This document shows positions 25,277-34,420 of a DNA stretch of 64,000 nucleotides, in pieces; within the stretch, counting starts at the first letter, position 1; each line of letters begins with the position of its first letter. Position numbers and translations under genes: made by a program. Below the pieces are notes generated by a model. That model made no database searches. It was not told the origin of the DNA and saw nothing but the letters and a program-made list of their open reading frames with translations. The DNA comes from Actinomadura syzygii (lineage in GTDB: Bacteria > Actinomycetota > Actinomycetes > Streptosporangiales > Streptosporangiaceae), in NCBI RefSeq assembly GCF_008085905.1, contig NZ_VSFF01000001.1:496001-560000 (forward strand). Direction: 5' to 3'.

Positions 25277-26024
25277 TCCGCAGCGGGGCGAGGAAGTCGA
25301 ACTCCGCCGCGCCGATTTTTCCGGTCGGCGGGTTCGTGGATGCGTTCACCGATACCTCGCGAGGTACGCCCTGGAATGTCGTGGAGAGGTGCGGGAATCT
25401 TCTTGCCCTTGGGCCGGTGCGCATTTTCGTTGGAACGGGCCAGGACATTTCTTTGCGAAAGATTCCAGTGCGGCGGAAGGAGCTGAAGGGGCGGGAGTCG
25501 CCGGGTGGGAATTTCGGGGTCGTCCGGGTGCGGGAAGGGCTGTGAACGGAGAGCTTGCCGTTAACGGACGGAGGGGCCACTTCCCCCGAAGTGACCCCTC
25601 TCTCCCCGTTCCGCCGAGCCGAGCCGGGACGCGCACACAGGACCGGCCGCTCCCCCCGAAGCGGCTCGTCCCGGCCCGCCCGGCGGATGTGTAGAAAGTA
25701 GCGACCTGGACCCACCGTGGCGGTGGCTTTACCCCTGCGCGTCGATGAGCGGGCCACAGTATGCGACGAACGGACCACGCTCCGCGTTCGCCCAGCCCCC
25801 GCTGTGCGGCCCCAGCGCGACACCCGACCCGACACCGGCGCCAGCATCGGCGCGGCATCGGCGGCGTGACGACGGAACTCCCCCGCGACGAAGCCCAGGC
25901 GGCGGTTGGCGAGGCTGAGCCTCGGTGGCGGAGCAGTGACGTGGTACCGGGGCAATATGTGGTCGTTACGCTTGTGGGGGCGGTCGCCACGTGGGCGGAG
26001 CGCTTGTCGGGAGGGACGCGGCCG
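25277..26024. other. intergenic region, 748 bp
   Basis: Apart from the hairpin at 25571-25600 I see no supported feature. A 96-codon rightward frame at 25255-25545 has poor third-position GC and no homology I recognise, so I leave it out. The last 100 bp must contain the promoter of the deformylase gene. Confidence 0.5.
25571..25600. terminator. hairpin, probable terminator
   Basis: GAGGGGCCACTT (25571-25582) and AAGTGACCCCTC (25589-25600) pair with one mismatch around CCCCCG. It resembles a strong intrinsic hairpin, but no annotated gene ends directly before it, so its gene is unclear. Confidence 0.5.
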
Positions 26025-26576
26025 ATGGCGGGACAGGTGCGACCGATCACGCTCGTGGGGACTCCGGTCCTGCACGCGCCGTGCCGGCATGTCGAGGACT
26101 TCGACGCCGCGCTGGCGGAGCTGGTCGACGACATGTTCGCCAGCATGTACGAGGCGGACGGCGTCGGCCTCGCCGCCAACCAGATCAGCGTCGACCTGCG
26201 CGTCTTCGTCTTTGACTGCCCGGACGCGGACGGCACGCGGCACCGGGGCGCCGTCGTCAACCCCGTCCTGGAACTGCCCGCGCTGGAGGACAGGCGGCTG
26301 GACGACGGCGACGAGGGCTGCCTGTCCGTGCCCGGTCCGCACGCGCGGCTGGCACGTCCGGACCACGCGGCCGTGCAGGGCTTCGACGTCGGCGGAAAAC
26401 CGGTCAGGGTCGAGGGGACGGGCCTGCTCGCCCGCTGCCTCCAGCACGAGACCGACCACCTGGAGGGCAGGCTCTACATCGACCGTCTCTCCGCCCGTGC
26501 CCGTAAGAAGGTGCTGAAGGAGTACGAGGCGGCGCGGGCGGAGGCCGAGGAGTCGCTCGCGTCAGGCGGCCAGTAG
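26025..26576 (+). CDS. def: peptide deformylase, 183 aa
   Basis: Removes the N-formyl group from new proteins using a bound metal ion. All three motifs are intact: G-V-G-L-A-A-N-Q (46-53), E-G-C-L-S (97-101, Cys metal ligand), and Q-H-E-T-D-H (140-145, His ligands and catalytic Glu). I chose the ATG at 26025 after GGGAGGGA. Longer in-frame starts would add up to 88 residues unlike the family. It overlaps the 3' end of the convergent gene by 15 bp. The basic C-terminal helix (A-R-K-K-V-L-K-E-Y) is normal for actinobacterial forms. Confidence 0.95.
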   Translation: MAGQVRPITLVGTPVLHAPCRHVEDFDAALAELVDDMFASMYEADGVGLAANQISVDLRVFVFDCPDADGTRHRGAVVNPVLELPALEDRRLDDGDEGCLSVPGPHARLARPDHAAVQGFDVGGKPVRVEGTGLLARCLQHETDHLEGRLYIDRLSARARKKVLKEYEAARAEAEESLASGGQ

Positions 26577-27944
26577 CCGTTCGTATTCGTAGAGTGCACC
26601 GCCGAACTCCCTGATCGGCACCTCGCACGCGTGTCCGGGAAGCCACAGATGCTCCAGCCGGACGGCCTGCGCGTCCACCCGCAGGTGGCAGGCGTTTCCG
26701 GTGTACTCCCACCCCGGACGCGCACCCCGGACGACCTCCAGGTGGTGGCGATGGCACTGCACGTCGTGGAGCAGGAACGCGGCGAGGACATGGCGCGGGC
26801 CGTTCACGGTTGACGGGAACACGCTCGCGCTGGACGCCGCCGACACCAGGTCGACGCCGGAGTCGGCCAGCTCCGGGAAGAACACCCGCACGTGCTTGAG
26901 CACGCCTCCAACCTCGATCGGTTCGCAGGGGAGGCGCAGCACTGACTCTGGATCGACGTAGCCGTGTACCGGAACGCCTGCCACGACCCCGGACCACGCT
27001 CCTGGGATGCCACTCACGAAACGGGCTCGCGGGAGGGCTGTCCCTAGCTCGGCCATGAGGCGCTCAGGGTCAATGCCACGCGGCATGAATGTCTTGGTGC
27101 CGCTGCGTAGGCGCTTCCCGGTTTCGTCGAGGACGGCGAGGTCCGCCCAACAGGGGCCGGTCCCGGTCTCAAGGACGCCGTGGGGAAGGCATGCGTCCGG
27201 GTGCGGGGTAAGGCCCGCCAGGTCCTCCAGGACGGAACGCTGCGTCCGGACGAGACCCCACCCTTGCGTCCGCCACGACACTGACCCAAGCGCCAACGTC
27301 GCCGCAACAGACTCACCAGGCGCCGTCCCACCGAACACAGCTCCACCGGACACAGTCCCGCTGTATGCCGCCCCACCGATTGGCTCGTTCAGCGATGCCC
27401 TGTTCAGCGCGGACTCGTTCACCGCCGCCCCATGGAGCGATGATTCATCCAACGTCGACCTGTTCAGGGGCGGCTCGTGGGGCGGCGGCCGGTGTGTCGC
27501 GGCACCGTCCAGGGGTGTCCTGTTCGGTGGCGGTCCCTGCGTCGGCGGCTCGTTGGGGGTCGGCCTGGTCAGGGAAGGGTTGTTTGGCGGCGGCTCGGTG
27601 ACGGCGCGTTCGAGGCTGCGGCGGTTTTGCAGGGTGCCGACCTCCTGGAGGTACTCGTCCAGGCATTGGCGCAGGATGGTCGGGTCGAGGTCGCAGGACG
27701 CCCACCCGCCGATGTCCCGCACGTGGACGATCGTCCCGTCGAAGTCGAGGCGGTGGTAGCGGTAGTGCTCCTGCCAGGGCTCGGCGGGGGCGCCGCGCAG
27801 CCGTCCCTGGGCGCGGACGATCGCGGCGACGTCTTCGCCCAGGTCGTTGATAAGGAAGTCGCGCAGCGGGGCGTGCAGCGGATCGGTCTCCACGGCCACC
27901 CGCACCCCGTCACTGCGGAACCGCACCGGAAGCGACATCGCCAT
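26562..27944 (-). CDS. two-domain protein of unknown function with a five-residue repeat linker, 460 aa
   Basis: The N-terminal domain (about 1-108, with [12 protein letters not shown]) and the C-terminal domain (about 225-460) are both unrecognised. Between them (about 117-213) lie roughly twenty five-residue repeats, for example [30 protein letters not shown], encoded by a 15-bp array. A segment of the C-terminal half ([15 protein letters not shown], then G-V-P-V-H-G-Y-V-D) loosely resembles EndoU-type nuclease domains. I do not see the catalytic His-His-Lys set, so this is only a hint. It is 56 bp downstream of the GlxA-type regulator gene. Confidence 0.65.
   Translation of the reverse strand: MAMSLPVRFRSDGVRVAVETDPLHAPLRDFLINDLGEDVAAIVRAQGRLRGAPAEPWQEHYRYHRLDFDGTIVHVRDIGGWASCDLDPTILRQCLDEYLQEVGTLQNRRSLERAVTEPPPNNPSLTRPTPNEPPTQGPPPNRTPLDGAATHRPPPHEPPLNRSTLDESSLHGAAVNESALNRASLNEPIGGAAYSGTVSGGAVFGGTAPGESVAATLALGSVSWRTQGWGLVRTQRSVLEDLAGLTPHPDACLPHGVLETGTGPCWADLAVLDETGKRLRSGTKTFMPRGIDPERLMAELGTALPRARFVSGIPGAWSGVVAGVPVHGYVDPESVLRLPCEPIEVGGVLKHVRVFFPELADSGVDLVSAASSASVFPSTVNGPRHVLAAFLLHDVQCHRHHLEVVRGARPGWEYTGNACHLRVDAQAVRLEHLWLPGHACEVPIREFGGALYEYERLLAA
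27308..27596 (-). repeat. 15-bp tandem array inside a coding sequence, about twenty units
   Basis: A strict five-codon period runs through this part of the 460-aa protein and gives a Pro/Asn/Ser/Leu-rich linker. Units diverge by up to half their bases, so the array is old or shuffled, yet the frame is kept throughout. Confidence 0.8.
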
Positions 27945-28000
27945 CCGGGTGATTATGCCGATAAGCGAAGATCATCACCTGATATGGCGGAATGCTGCCT

Positions 28001-29092
28001 TCATCCGGAGATGTCGGCGAGGCTGTCCCCAGCGAGACGGTCGCGGAGATGGCGGTCCCCCGCGGGACGGTCGCTGGGAAGACGGTCCTGGGCGAGAGGG
28101 CCTTCGAGGGGAGAGTCCTCTGGGAGGCGGTCGGTGGGGAGGTGGGTGCCTCGGAAGCGTGCCCGGAAGTCAGACGGCGCGACTCCCACATGCCGGTGGA
28201 ACGCCCGGCGCAACGTCTCGGCCGTACCGAAGCCGAGCCGTCGGGCCAGTGTCTCGACCGGTTCGTCGCCCTCCGCGAGGGCCCGGCGCGCCGCCTCGAC
28301 CCGCACCCGCTCGACGTAGGCCGCGGGCGGGACGCCCATCTCCGCCGTGAACCGGCGCTGCAGGTGCCGCGCGCTCAGCCCGGACCGTCCGGCCAGGTCA
28401 CCGATGGTGTGCCGAGCCCCCGGATCGGCCTGCACGGACGACACCGCCGCCCGCACCGGGTCCGTCGCGGGCTGCGCCGACCACAGCGGGACGCTGAACT
28501 GCGACTGGCTGCCTGGCCTGCGCAGGAACAGCACCAGCTCGCGGGCCACGGCGTGCGCCGCGTCGCGGCCGTGGTCGTCCTCGACGAGGGCGAGCGCCAG
28601 GTCCATCCCGGCTGTGACTCCGGCGGACGTCCAGAACCGCCCGTCCCGGACGAAGATCGGGTCGCAGTCGACGTCCAGCGCCGGGTACTCGCGCCTGAGC
28701 TGACGTTCGCGTGCCCAGTGGGTGGTGACGCGGCGGCCGTCCAGCAGCCCGGTCTCGGCTAGCAGCAGCGCGCCGCTGCACACTGAGGCGACTCGCCGCG
28801 CTCGTCCGGCCGCCGCTGTGAGCCAGCCGACGAGCGCTGGGTCCGCGCGTGCCGCGTCCACGCCGGGGCCGCCCGCGACGACCAGCGTGTCAATATCACC
28901 GAGGTCGAGGGCCGGGTCGAGGTCGCGGAGGGCGTGACCGGCGTGCACGGGCAGCCCTCCGGACGACCGCACCGGCCCCGCCTCCGGCGCGGCGACCAGG
29001 CATTCGTACCGTCCGGCGGCGTTGAACACCTCGTGCGGCCCGGCCAGGTCCAGCACCTGGAACCCGTCATAGATCACGAACGCGACGCGCAT
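28001..29092 (-). CDS. GlxA-family transcriptional regulator (DJ-1/PfpI plus AraC domains), 363 aa
   Basis: A DJ-1/PfpI-like domain fills about residues 1-165. V-C-S-G-A-L-L-L-A is the nucleophile-elbow region and T-H-W-A follows. Two AraC helix-turn-helix units follow at about 215-315 (H-T-I-G-D-L-A-G-R-S-G-L-S-A-R-H-L-Q-R-R-F; E-T-L-A-R-R-L-G-F-G-T). Members control amino acid or quaternary-amine catabolism; the ligand here is unknown. The last 46 residues are a five-residue repeat tail (LPTDR LPEDS PLEGP LAQDR and so on) that is not part of the family. Confidence 0.92.
   Translation of the reverse strand: MRVAFVIYDGFQVLDLAGPHEVFNAAGRYECLVAAPEAGPVRSSGGLPVHAGHALRDLDPALDLGDIDTLVVAGGPGVDAARADPALVGWLTAAAGRARRVASVCSGALLLAETGLLDGRRVTTHWARERQLRREYPALDVDCDPIFVRDGRFWTSAGVTAGMDLALALVEDDHGRDAAHAVARELVLFLRRPGSQSQFSVPLWSAQPATDPVRAAVSSVQADPGARHTIGDLAGRSGLSARHLQRRFTAEMGVPPAAYVERVRVEAARRALAEGDEPVETLARRLGFGTAETLRRAFHRHVGVAPSDFRARFRGTHLPTDRLPEDSPLEGPLAQDRLPSDRPAGDRHLRDRLAGDSLADISG
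28004..28141 (-). repeat. 15-bp tandem array encoding the GlxA regulator tail
   Basis: Nine 15-bp units encode LPTDR LPEDS PLEGP LAQDR LPSDR PAGDR HLRDR LAGDS LADIS at the very end of the gene. The DNA shows the GAGACGGTC/GGGACGGTC motif recurring at 15-bp steps. Confidence 0.85.
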
Positions 29093-29327
29093 GCCTCCCA
29101 GGCTGGCTCTTCACCAAAGATGGCGTCAATGCCGGGCACCCCACACATCACGCCATTGCCCTCACCGCCCCGTTCGTCACCGTGCGCACCTGTCCCGGCG
29201 TCCACCGCCAGGTCCACCGCCAGGTCCACCGCGGGTTGCGGCGTCCACCGTGACGTTCGGCGCAGCGTTCAGTACCACGTCCAGCGCGCGTCCTAACGCG
29301 ACGTGCAGCGTGGTGGCTGAGTGGGTT

Positions 29328-30149
29328 TCAGTCTGGGGTGGGGAGGGCGGGCGGGGGCTTCGTGGGCGGGGCCGGGAACTCTGCCCATACGACGTTTCGT
29401 GGGCCCTCGGTTCGGACGCCCCAGCGGGACGCGAGTGCGTCCACGATTCGCATGCCGCGGCCCGTTTCGGCGCCGATCTCTTCCTTCACGTGCGGTTTTC
29501 CGTCGGCCGCGCCGTCGTCGCCGACCTCCAGCCGGTACCGGCCGTCTCCGGCGGCGAGCACGACCGTCACCCTGCCTCCGTCCAACCCGGACGCCGTATG
29601 CGTGATCGCGTTCGCGACCGTCTCGCTGACCACCATGACGATGTCGTCCAGCACGGTCTCGTCCAGCACGGTCTCGTCAACGTCGCCGGGGTCGACCTCG
29701 CGTTGGTCGGCAGCGTCTTGGGCGACGTCGGCCTGGTCGACGCTGTCTTGGCTGCCGACGTTCTTGCCCAGGACCAGGTCCCGGACGAAGTTCCGCGCGT
29801 GGCCGACCGCCCGTCGCGTCCCGGGCAGGGTGACCTCGCCGATCACCGTGGGGTCCCGCGACTCGCCCACCGCACCGCCTCCCCGACGCCGGGCGTGCCG
29901 GGGAGCCCGGCCCGCCTCGCCCACCCGGACCGCCTCAACCGCCCGGGCCGCTTCGCCCGCCCGGGCGGCCTCGGCCACCCGGCCGGCCATCCGCACCACG
30001 TCCTCGGCACCCACCGCGACGGCTCCCTTCGCGTCCGGAAAGTCGCCCGTCACCCTCGCAGTACGGCCGGAGGCCCGCGTTCCGTTCACGTTCCAATCGA
30101 CCGTTCCGCCTGATCGCACCGCACGTTCCGCACGCGGACACGCGACCAT
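29328..30149 (-). CDS. RsbW-like ATP-binding protein (anti-sigma kinase type) with repeat insertions, 273 aa
   Basis: A GHKL ATPase of the HATPase_c_2 type: L-P-G-T-R-R-A-V-G-H-A-R at about 108-119, the N-box S-E-T-V-A-N-A-I-T-H-T (about 175-185), and the G-box V-G-D-D-G-A then G-R-G-M-R-I-V. Such proteins bind or phosphorylate anti-anti-sigma factors in regulatory switches. The first helix is separated from the N-box helix by about 39 residues of five-residue repeats (D-S-V-D-Q, A-D-V-A-Q, T-V-L-D-E; about 129-167). A long N-terminal extension has a six-residue repeat (about 59-82). No antagonist gene is adjacent. It is divergent from a histidine kinase. Confidence 0.8.
   Translation of the reverse strand: MVACPRAERAVRSGGTVDWNVNGTRASGRTARVTGDFPDAKGAVAVGAEDVVRMAGRVAEAARAGEAARAVEAVRVGEAGRAPRHARRRGGGAVGESRDPTVIGEVTLPGTRRAVGHARNFVRDLVLGKNVGSQDSVDQADVAQDAADQREVDPGDVDETVLDETVLDDIVMVVSETVANAITHTASGLDGGRVTVVLAAGDGRYRLEVGDDGAADGKPHVKEEIGAETGRGMRIVDALASRWGVRTEGPRNVVWAEFPAPPTKPPPALPTPD
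29648..29765 (-). repeat. 15-bp tandem array inserted in the ATPase domain
   Basis: About seven to eight 15-bp units encode DSVDQ ADVAQ DAADQ REVDP GDVDE TVLDE TVLDD between the first conserved helix and the N-box helix. Two neighbouring units (GTCTCGTCCAGCACG on the plus strand) are identical. Confidence 0.85.
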
Positions 30150-30161
30150 AACCTACCCTGA

Positions 30162-30176
30162 GTGACGGATAGTCAC
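30162..30176. promoter_or_regulatory. inverted repeat in a divergent promoter region
   Basis: GTGAC-GGATA-GTCAC is a perfect 5-bp inverted repeat in the 65-bp gap between the divergent ATPase and histidine kinase genes. Position and form suggest an operator shared by both genes. Confidence 0.45.
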
Positions 30177-30214
30177 GCTGAGTATTCAATCGTTTCGGAT
30201 CCGGGGAGTCGGCT

Positions 30215-31594
30215 GTGCGGACGGCGGGGCGGGAAGGCGACCGCGGGTGGCGGGCGCGCCTGCTCCACTCGGCGCGCGGACGCGCGACGGTCATCACCGC
30301 CGCGGTGTCGGCGCTGATCCTCGCGCTGGTGTTCGTCCTGCTGATGCTGCTCGGGCGGGACTACGTGCTGAACCGGGTCCTGCGGGAGTCCGAGGAGACC
30401 GTCGAACGGGTCGTGACGGACATCGCCCGAGGTCAGAGCGCGAGCGCCCTCGTCCCCCAGCCGGACGAGACGCGGATGATCCAGGTCGTCGGGCCGGACG
30501 GGCGGGTCCGCGCGTCGAGCGAGGCGCTGCGCGGGCGTCCGGCGCTCGCCGCCGCGGACGCGCGGAGCGGCAGAATGCTCGTCAACCGCCGCGACTGTCC
30601 CGCGTTCCTCGACGGGTGCGTGTGGGCCTTCGGCATCCGGCTGCGGACGTCGCCGTGGGGTGATGGCGTACTGGTCATCGCCGCGGCGCCACTGCCCGAC
30701 ACGCTGAGCGTATGGGTGCTGCCGACCGCGATCGCGCTGGTCATGGCGGGGCTGCTCGTCCTGATCACATGGTGGACGTGGCACACGATCGGGCGGGTGT
30801 TCGTCCCGGTCGACGGGATCCGCGCGGGAATGGCCGATTTCAGCGCGCGGGGCCTCGACCACCGGGTGCCCGTCCCGGAGTCCGGCGGCCCGGTCCGGTC
30901 GCTCGCCGAGACCGTCAACTCGACGCTCGCCCGGTTGCAGGAGGCCACGGACCGGGAGCGCCGGTTCGTCTCGGACGCCTCGCACGACCTGCGCAACCCC
31001 ATCGCCGGATTGCAGACGCGGCTGGAGTTCCTGCTGGACGAGCCCGCCGACCACGACTGGAAACCCGCCGTCCGCGCGGCGCTGCGCGACACGGGGCGGC
31101 TCAACGACATCGTCTCCGACCTGCTGGAACTATCTCGGCTCGATGCGCGCTCGCCCGTACCGGTGGAACCGGTCGACCTCGCCGGGCTCGTCCGCCGGGA
31201 GGTCGAGCGGCGGACACCGCGCGTGCCGGTCACGACTCGGTTGGAGCCGGACGTCGTCGTCCTGGCGAGTCCGGTGCGGCTGGCCCGGGTGCTCGGCAAC
31301 CTGCTCAGCAACGCCGAACGGCACGCGGTCGGGCGCGTCGACGTGACCGTCGCGCGGGACGGCGCGGATGCCGTTCTTGAAGTGCTCGACGACGGCGACG
31401 GCATTCCCGACGAGTCGCGGGAGCGCGTGTTCGAGCGGTTCGCCCGCCTCCCCGAGTCACGGGACCGTGACCCGCAGGGCACCGGACTCGGCCTGCCCAT
31501 CGCCCGCGAGATCGCCGAGACCTACGGCGGCACGCTACAAATCCTCGACAGCCCACGCGGGGCCCGCTTCGTCCTCCGCCTTCCCGCATCCTGA
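30215..31594 (+). CDS. two-transmembrane sensor histidine kinase, 459 aa
   Basis: Membrane helices lie at about 24-46 and 166-190, with an extracytoplasmic sensor region between them (about 47-165, two cysteines in R-R-D-C-P and D-G-C-V). A HAMP-type linker, a HisKA helix with the phospho-acceptor H257 in S-D-A-S-H-D-L-R-N-P, and a HATPase domain follow (N-box N-L-L-S-N-A-E-R-H; G1 D-D-G-D-G-I; G2 G-T-G-L-G-L-P). The GTG start follows GGGGAG. No response regulator gene is adjacent, so it is an orphan kinase here. Confidence 0.92.
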   Translation: MRTAGREGDRGWRARLLHSARGRATVITAAVSALILALVFVLLMLLGRDYVLNRVLRESEETVERVVTDIARGQSASALVPQPDETRMIQVVGPDGRVRASSEALRGRPALAAADARSGRMLVNRRDCPAFLDGCVWAFGIRLRTSPWGDGVLVIAAAPLPDTLSVWVLPTAIALVMAGLLVLITWWTWHTIGRVFVPVDGIRAGMADFSARGLDHRVPVPESGGPVRSLAETVNSTLARLQEATDRERRFVSDASHDLRNPIAGLQTRLEFLLDEPADHDWKPAVRAALRDTGRLNDIVSDLLELSRLDARSPVPVEPVDLAGLVRREVERRTPRVPVTTRLEPDVVVLASPVRLARVLGNLLSNAERHAVGRVDVTVARDGADAVLEVLDDGDGIPDESRERVFERFARLPESRDRDPQGTGLGLPIAREIAETYGGTLQILDSPRGARFVLRLPAS

Positions 31595-31956
31595 TCTGGG
31601 ACGATCCAGGGCAAGTCAAACGTTGTCGCAAACATGACCACACGGCGCACGCCATGCATGGCCCGCATGCAATGCACGCCGTGCGACGCGCAGTGCATGC
31701 CGTACGACGTGCGGCGCACGAGCAGCGTGCAATGGGCGCACGAGCAGCGTGCGATGCACGGTCACGGCGCGCAGCGCACGAGTGCGGCGCGGGCACAGCG
31801 GGCGATGCATGGCGTACACGCGCGGCGCACGAGCACGGCGCACAATGCACGGGACCAGCGCGCGATGCAGGGGCACGGCGCGCAATGCCGGGGCACGGAG
31901 GGCGGCGGGTGGGCGGGCATGTGGGACAGGACTGGCATGAGGGCGAGGGGACGGGT
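31595..31956. other. intergenic region, 362 bp, rich in short GC-alternating repeats
   Basis: From about 31634 to 31900 the sequence is built of recurring words such as GATGCATGG, GCGCACGAGCAGCG (31714 and 31736, 22 bp apart) and CACGGCGCGCA. Many are partly palindromic (ATGCAT, GCGC). All six frames stay open for long runs because of this composition, but I see no real gene. The NAT gene starts directly after it. Confidence 0.6.
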
Positions 31957-32841
31957 ATGAGCGAGGATCTCGGTTACGGATGGCAGGGCGACCTCGTCGA
32001 TCTGCCTGCTTACCTGGAGCGGGTCGGCCATGACGGGGACGTCGCCCCGACCGTCGCGACGTTGTGCGCCCTGCATCGTGCGCACACCACGTCTATCCCG
32101 TTCGAGAACCTGGAGATCATGCTCGGACGGCCGGTGGACCTGGCGCTCGACGCCATCCAGGCGAAGCTTGTCGGGCGGCCGCGCGGCGGCTACTGCTTCG
32201 AGCACACCCGGCTGTTCGCGGCCGTGCTGGAGCGGCTCGGCTATGAGGTGATCGCGCTCGCCGGACGGGTCACGCTCGGGGCGCGCAAGATCCTGCCGTC
32301 GACGCACGCGCTGCTGCACGTCCGGCCGCCGGGGCAGCCGCTGGACGAGCCCGCCTGGCTCTGTGACGTCGGCTTCGGCTCCGGGCCGCTGGAGCCGCTG
32401 CGGTTCCGCGACGGCGAGGAGGTCGACCAGGACGGCTGGGGTTTCCGTCTCCAGCAGGGCCGGACGGTCAACGCATGGAGTCCGAACACCGTCGGCTGGG
32501 AACTACACCAGCGCGGCCCGGACGGCTGGGTTCAGCGCCACACGTTCGCGATGAACGAGACCTTCCGGGTCGACTTCGAGCTGTACAACTACTTCATCTC
32601 GACGAGCCCGAACTCGCCGTTCACGACCCGTCCGTTCGTGCAGAAGTTCACGCGCGACGCCCTCTACGTCTTGGACGGGACGAACGAGTCGGTCACCTAC
32701 CCGGACGGCTCCGTGAAGCAGTATTCACACAGCGTCGACGACCTGCCCGAAGTCTTGGCGAAGGACTTCGGGATCGTCCTGGACGACGCCGATGTCCTGC
32801 GCCTCGCCGACTTCATGCGCACCCACCAGAAGGAGTCCTAG
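31957..32841 (+). CDS. nat: arylamine N-acetyltransferase, 294 aa
   Basis: Transfers acetyl from acetyl-CoA to aromatic amines or hydrazines through a cysteine intermediate. The full catalytic triad is visible: Cys80 in R-G-G-Y-C-F-E-H, His117 in T-H-A-L-L-H-V, and Asp137 in C-D-V-G-F-G. The N-terminal P-F-E-N-L-E-I motif is conserved and the length matches bacterial NATs. I chose the ATG at 31957; longer open frames upstream read through repeats. In mycobacteria NAT sits with steroid catabolism genes, but no such cluster is next to it here. Confidence 0.95.
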   Translation: MSEDLGYGWQGDLVDLPAYLERVGHDGDVAPTVATLCALHRAHTTSIPFENLEIMLGRPVDLALDAIQAKLVGRPRGGYCFEHTRLFAAVLERLGYEVIALAGRVTLGARKILPSTHALLHVRPPGQPLDEPAWLCDVGFGSGPLEPLRFRDGEEVDQDGWGFRLQQGRTVNAWSPNTVGWELHQRGPDGWVQRHTFAMNETFRVDFELYNYFISTSPNSPFTTRPFVQKFTRDALYVLDGTNESVTYPDGSVKQYSHSVDDLPEVLAKDFGIVLDDADVLRLADFMRTHQKES

Positions 32842-32882
32842 GCCAAGCCTTCACGCAGCACACCAGAACCTCACCTCGCACA

Positions 32883-32905
32883 GGGCCCGCCGGGACGGCG
32901 GGCCC
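32883..32905. terminator. hairpin terminator after the NAT gene
   Basis: GGGCCCGCC and GGCGGGCCC form a perfect 9-bp stem with a five-base loop, 41 bp past the NAT stop. Confidence 0.7.
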
Positions 32906-33070
32906 TCGTCGTCCAAGGGGCTCGCCGTCCGGAGCGCTTAGGTGAGGGGCTGGTTGTTGTCAGGCCACTCGTCGTCTGGGCGTTGGTTGGTCGTTTCACT
33001 CGTTCGGCCGGATCGTTCTTCGTCCGGTCGTTCGTTGGCTGAGGCACTCAATGACTGGGCACTGTCGGCT

Positions 33071-33844
33071 TCACTCGTTGTCGTCGTCCTGGTCGGAGCC
33101 GATCGTGACGCCGAGGATGTCCGGCAGTTCACCGAGGCTCGCGGTCAGTTCCGGGACGGATCCGGTGCCCTCCACGACGAGGGTCACCACCGCGGTGCCG
33201 GGACGTCGCCGGTCCTCCTCGCGTCTGTCCCGGCGCTCGTCTCGGCCTCGGTCGGAGTCGTCCGGCAGGTATTCGCGCTCCACGTTCAGCTCGATCACGA
33301 CGAACTCCCGCTGCGTGCACTCCATGAGGGCCCGGCGCAGGGCACCCTTGCCGTCCCGGTAGACGAGCCGTATCCGCGCCCGTCCGACCGGACGGAACCG
33401 GTCGAGCGGCAGCCTCCGGGTCGCCGCGCTCAGCCCGTACACGACGAGGAAATGCAGGCCCGTGACCGTCACCGCGAGGACGGGGAGCCCGCCGCCCGCC
33501 GCCATCCCGACCGCCGCCGTCACCCACACGACCGCCGCCGTGGTCAGGCCGCGCACCGCGTCCCGCCGGACGAAGATCAGCCCGCCGCCGATGAACCCGA
33601 TCCCGGACACGATCTGCGCCGCCACCCGGGACGGGTCGAACGACACCGGACCCGGTGCGCCCTCGAACCCGTACTTGCTGACCAGCATGAACAGCGCCGC
33701 GCCGACACCGACGAGGGTATGCGTGCGGAGCCCGGCGCTCTTGTTGCGCAGTCCCCGTTCCAAGCCGATGGCCGCGGACAGGACCATCGCGAGGAGCAGC
33801 TCACCGACCTGCTCGATCCCCTGTCCAGGGGAGAGCTCGATCAC
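33071..33844 (-). CDS. MgtC/SapB-family membrane protein, 257 aa
   Basis: MgtC-type proteins modulate membrane ATPases and support growth at low magnesium. The N-terminal half (about 1-145) has four to five membrane helices with family motifs: A-A-I-G-L-E-R-G (about 24-31), [10 protein letters not shown] (about 40-49), and [10 protein letters not shown] (about 79-88). The C-terminal half is a soluble ACT-like domain, interrupted by a strongly charged Arg/Asp/Glu stretch (about 203-217). It lies 36 bp downstream of the DUF3140 gene. Confidence 0.92.
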   Translation of the reverse strand: MIELSPGQGIEQVGELLLAMVLSAAIGLERGLRNKSAGLRTHTLVGVGAALFMLVSKYGFEGAPGPVSFDPSRVAAQIVSGIGFIGGGLIFVRRDAVRGLTTAAVVWVTAAVGMAAGGGLPVLAVTVTGLHFLVVYGLSAATRRLPLDRFRPVGRARIRLVYRDGKGALRRALMECTQREFVVIELNVEREYLPDDSDRGRDERRDRREEDRRRPGTAVVTLVVEGTGSVPELTASLGELPDILGVTIGSDQDDDNE

Positions 33845-33880
33845 CCGCTCGGCCGCGGGTCGGGCATGACCGTCATGTCG

Positions 33881-34240
33881 CTACGCGCTGGACGGCTCAG
33901 GACGCAGCGGGTCGTGGCCCACCGTCATCAGCGCGTGCCTCCAGGCATCGTCCCGCAGCCCCTCGCGGGGCGGGTCGTCCAGCCTGTCCTCCACATAGTC
34001 GACGACGCGGCGCATCACGTCTGTGTCGCTGTCGGTCAGGTCGACCTTGCGTTTGCGCAGGATGTCCACCACGCGAGCGCCCATCTCGGACACGCCCGGC
34101 CCGGGGCCCGGCTCCGGGAACGCCTCCTCGCCGGAGGCGTCCGTGAGCAGCCAGTTCCGCAGTTCGTCGGACGTCATATTGACGAGCCGGTGGAAGTCCT
34201 CCCAGGCCAGCTCCGTGTCGACCGGTATGCGATCGTTCAT
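33881..34240 (-). CDS. DUF3140 protein, 119 aa
   Basis: A short cytoplasmic protein with the DUF3140 signature W-E-D-F-H-R-L-V-N-M-T-S-D-E-L-R-N-W-L (about 13-31) and R-V-V-D-Y-V-E-D-R-L near 77-86. DUF3140 proteins are thought to be DNA-binding stress proteins, but the function is not established. An acidic Gly/Pro linker (about 41-49) separates two helical parts. It is upstream of, and probably cotranscribed with, the MgtC-like gene. Confidence 0.88.
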   Translation of the reverse strand: MNDRIPVDTELAWEDFHRLVNMTSDELRNWLLTDASGEEAFPEPGPGPGVSEMGARVVDILRKRKVDLTDSDTDVMRRVVDYVEDRLDDPPREGLRDDAWRHALMTVGHDPLRPEPSSA

Positions 34241-34420
34241 TGGACAAACTCCCTGTCGCCCATATCAACCCGCTCTACCCGCAACCCCCCGCTCCCACTC
34301 CCCCTCCTGTTCCGTGCGTCTTTCCCTGCGCCTTGCTGGGCGTTCCGCCTCCGTTCCTCACTCATTCCCTGCCCGTTCCGCGTCCGTTACATCCCGGGCG
34401 GCTCGGGAACACGCCGGGAC

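Noticed and set aside
25255..25545. A 96-codon rightward frame followed by a hairpin at 25571
   Set aside because: Third-position GC is low for this genome, there is no family resemblance, and its start overlaps the leftward small gene. The hairpin alone is not enough.
26562..27944. Calling the 460-aa protein an EndoU toxin
   Set aside because: Only a weak pattern is visible and the catalytic His/His/Lys set is not seen, so I report it as unknown.
31634..31956. A protein-coding extension upstream of the NAT gene
   Set aside because: The frame is open only because of GC-alternating repeats. The NAT family start fits the ATG at 31957 and the upstream translation is His/Arg/Ala low complexity.
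32942..34420. A long rightward open stretch before the decarboxylase gene
   Set aside because: It lies opposite the MgtC-like and DUF3140 genes, which have clear domains. The recognisable decarboxylase begins only at 34421.
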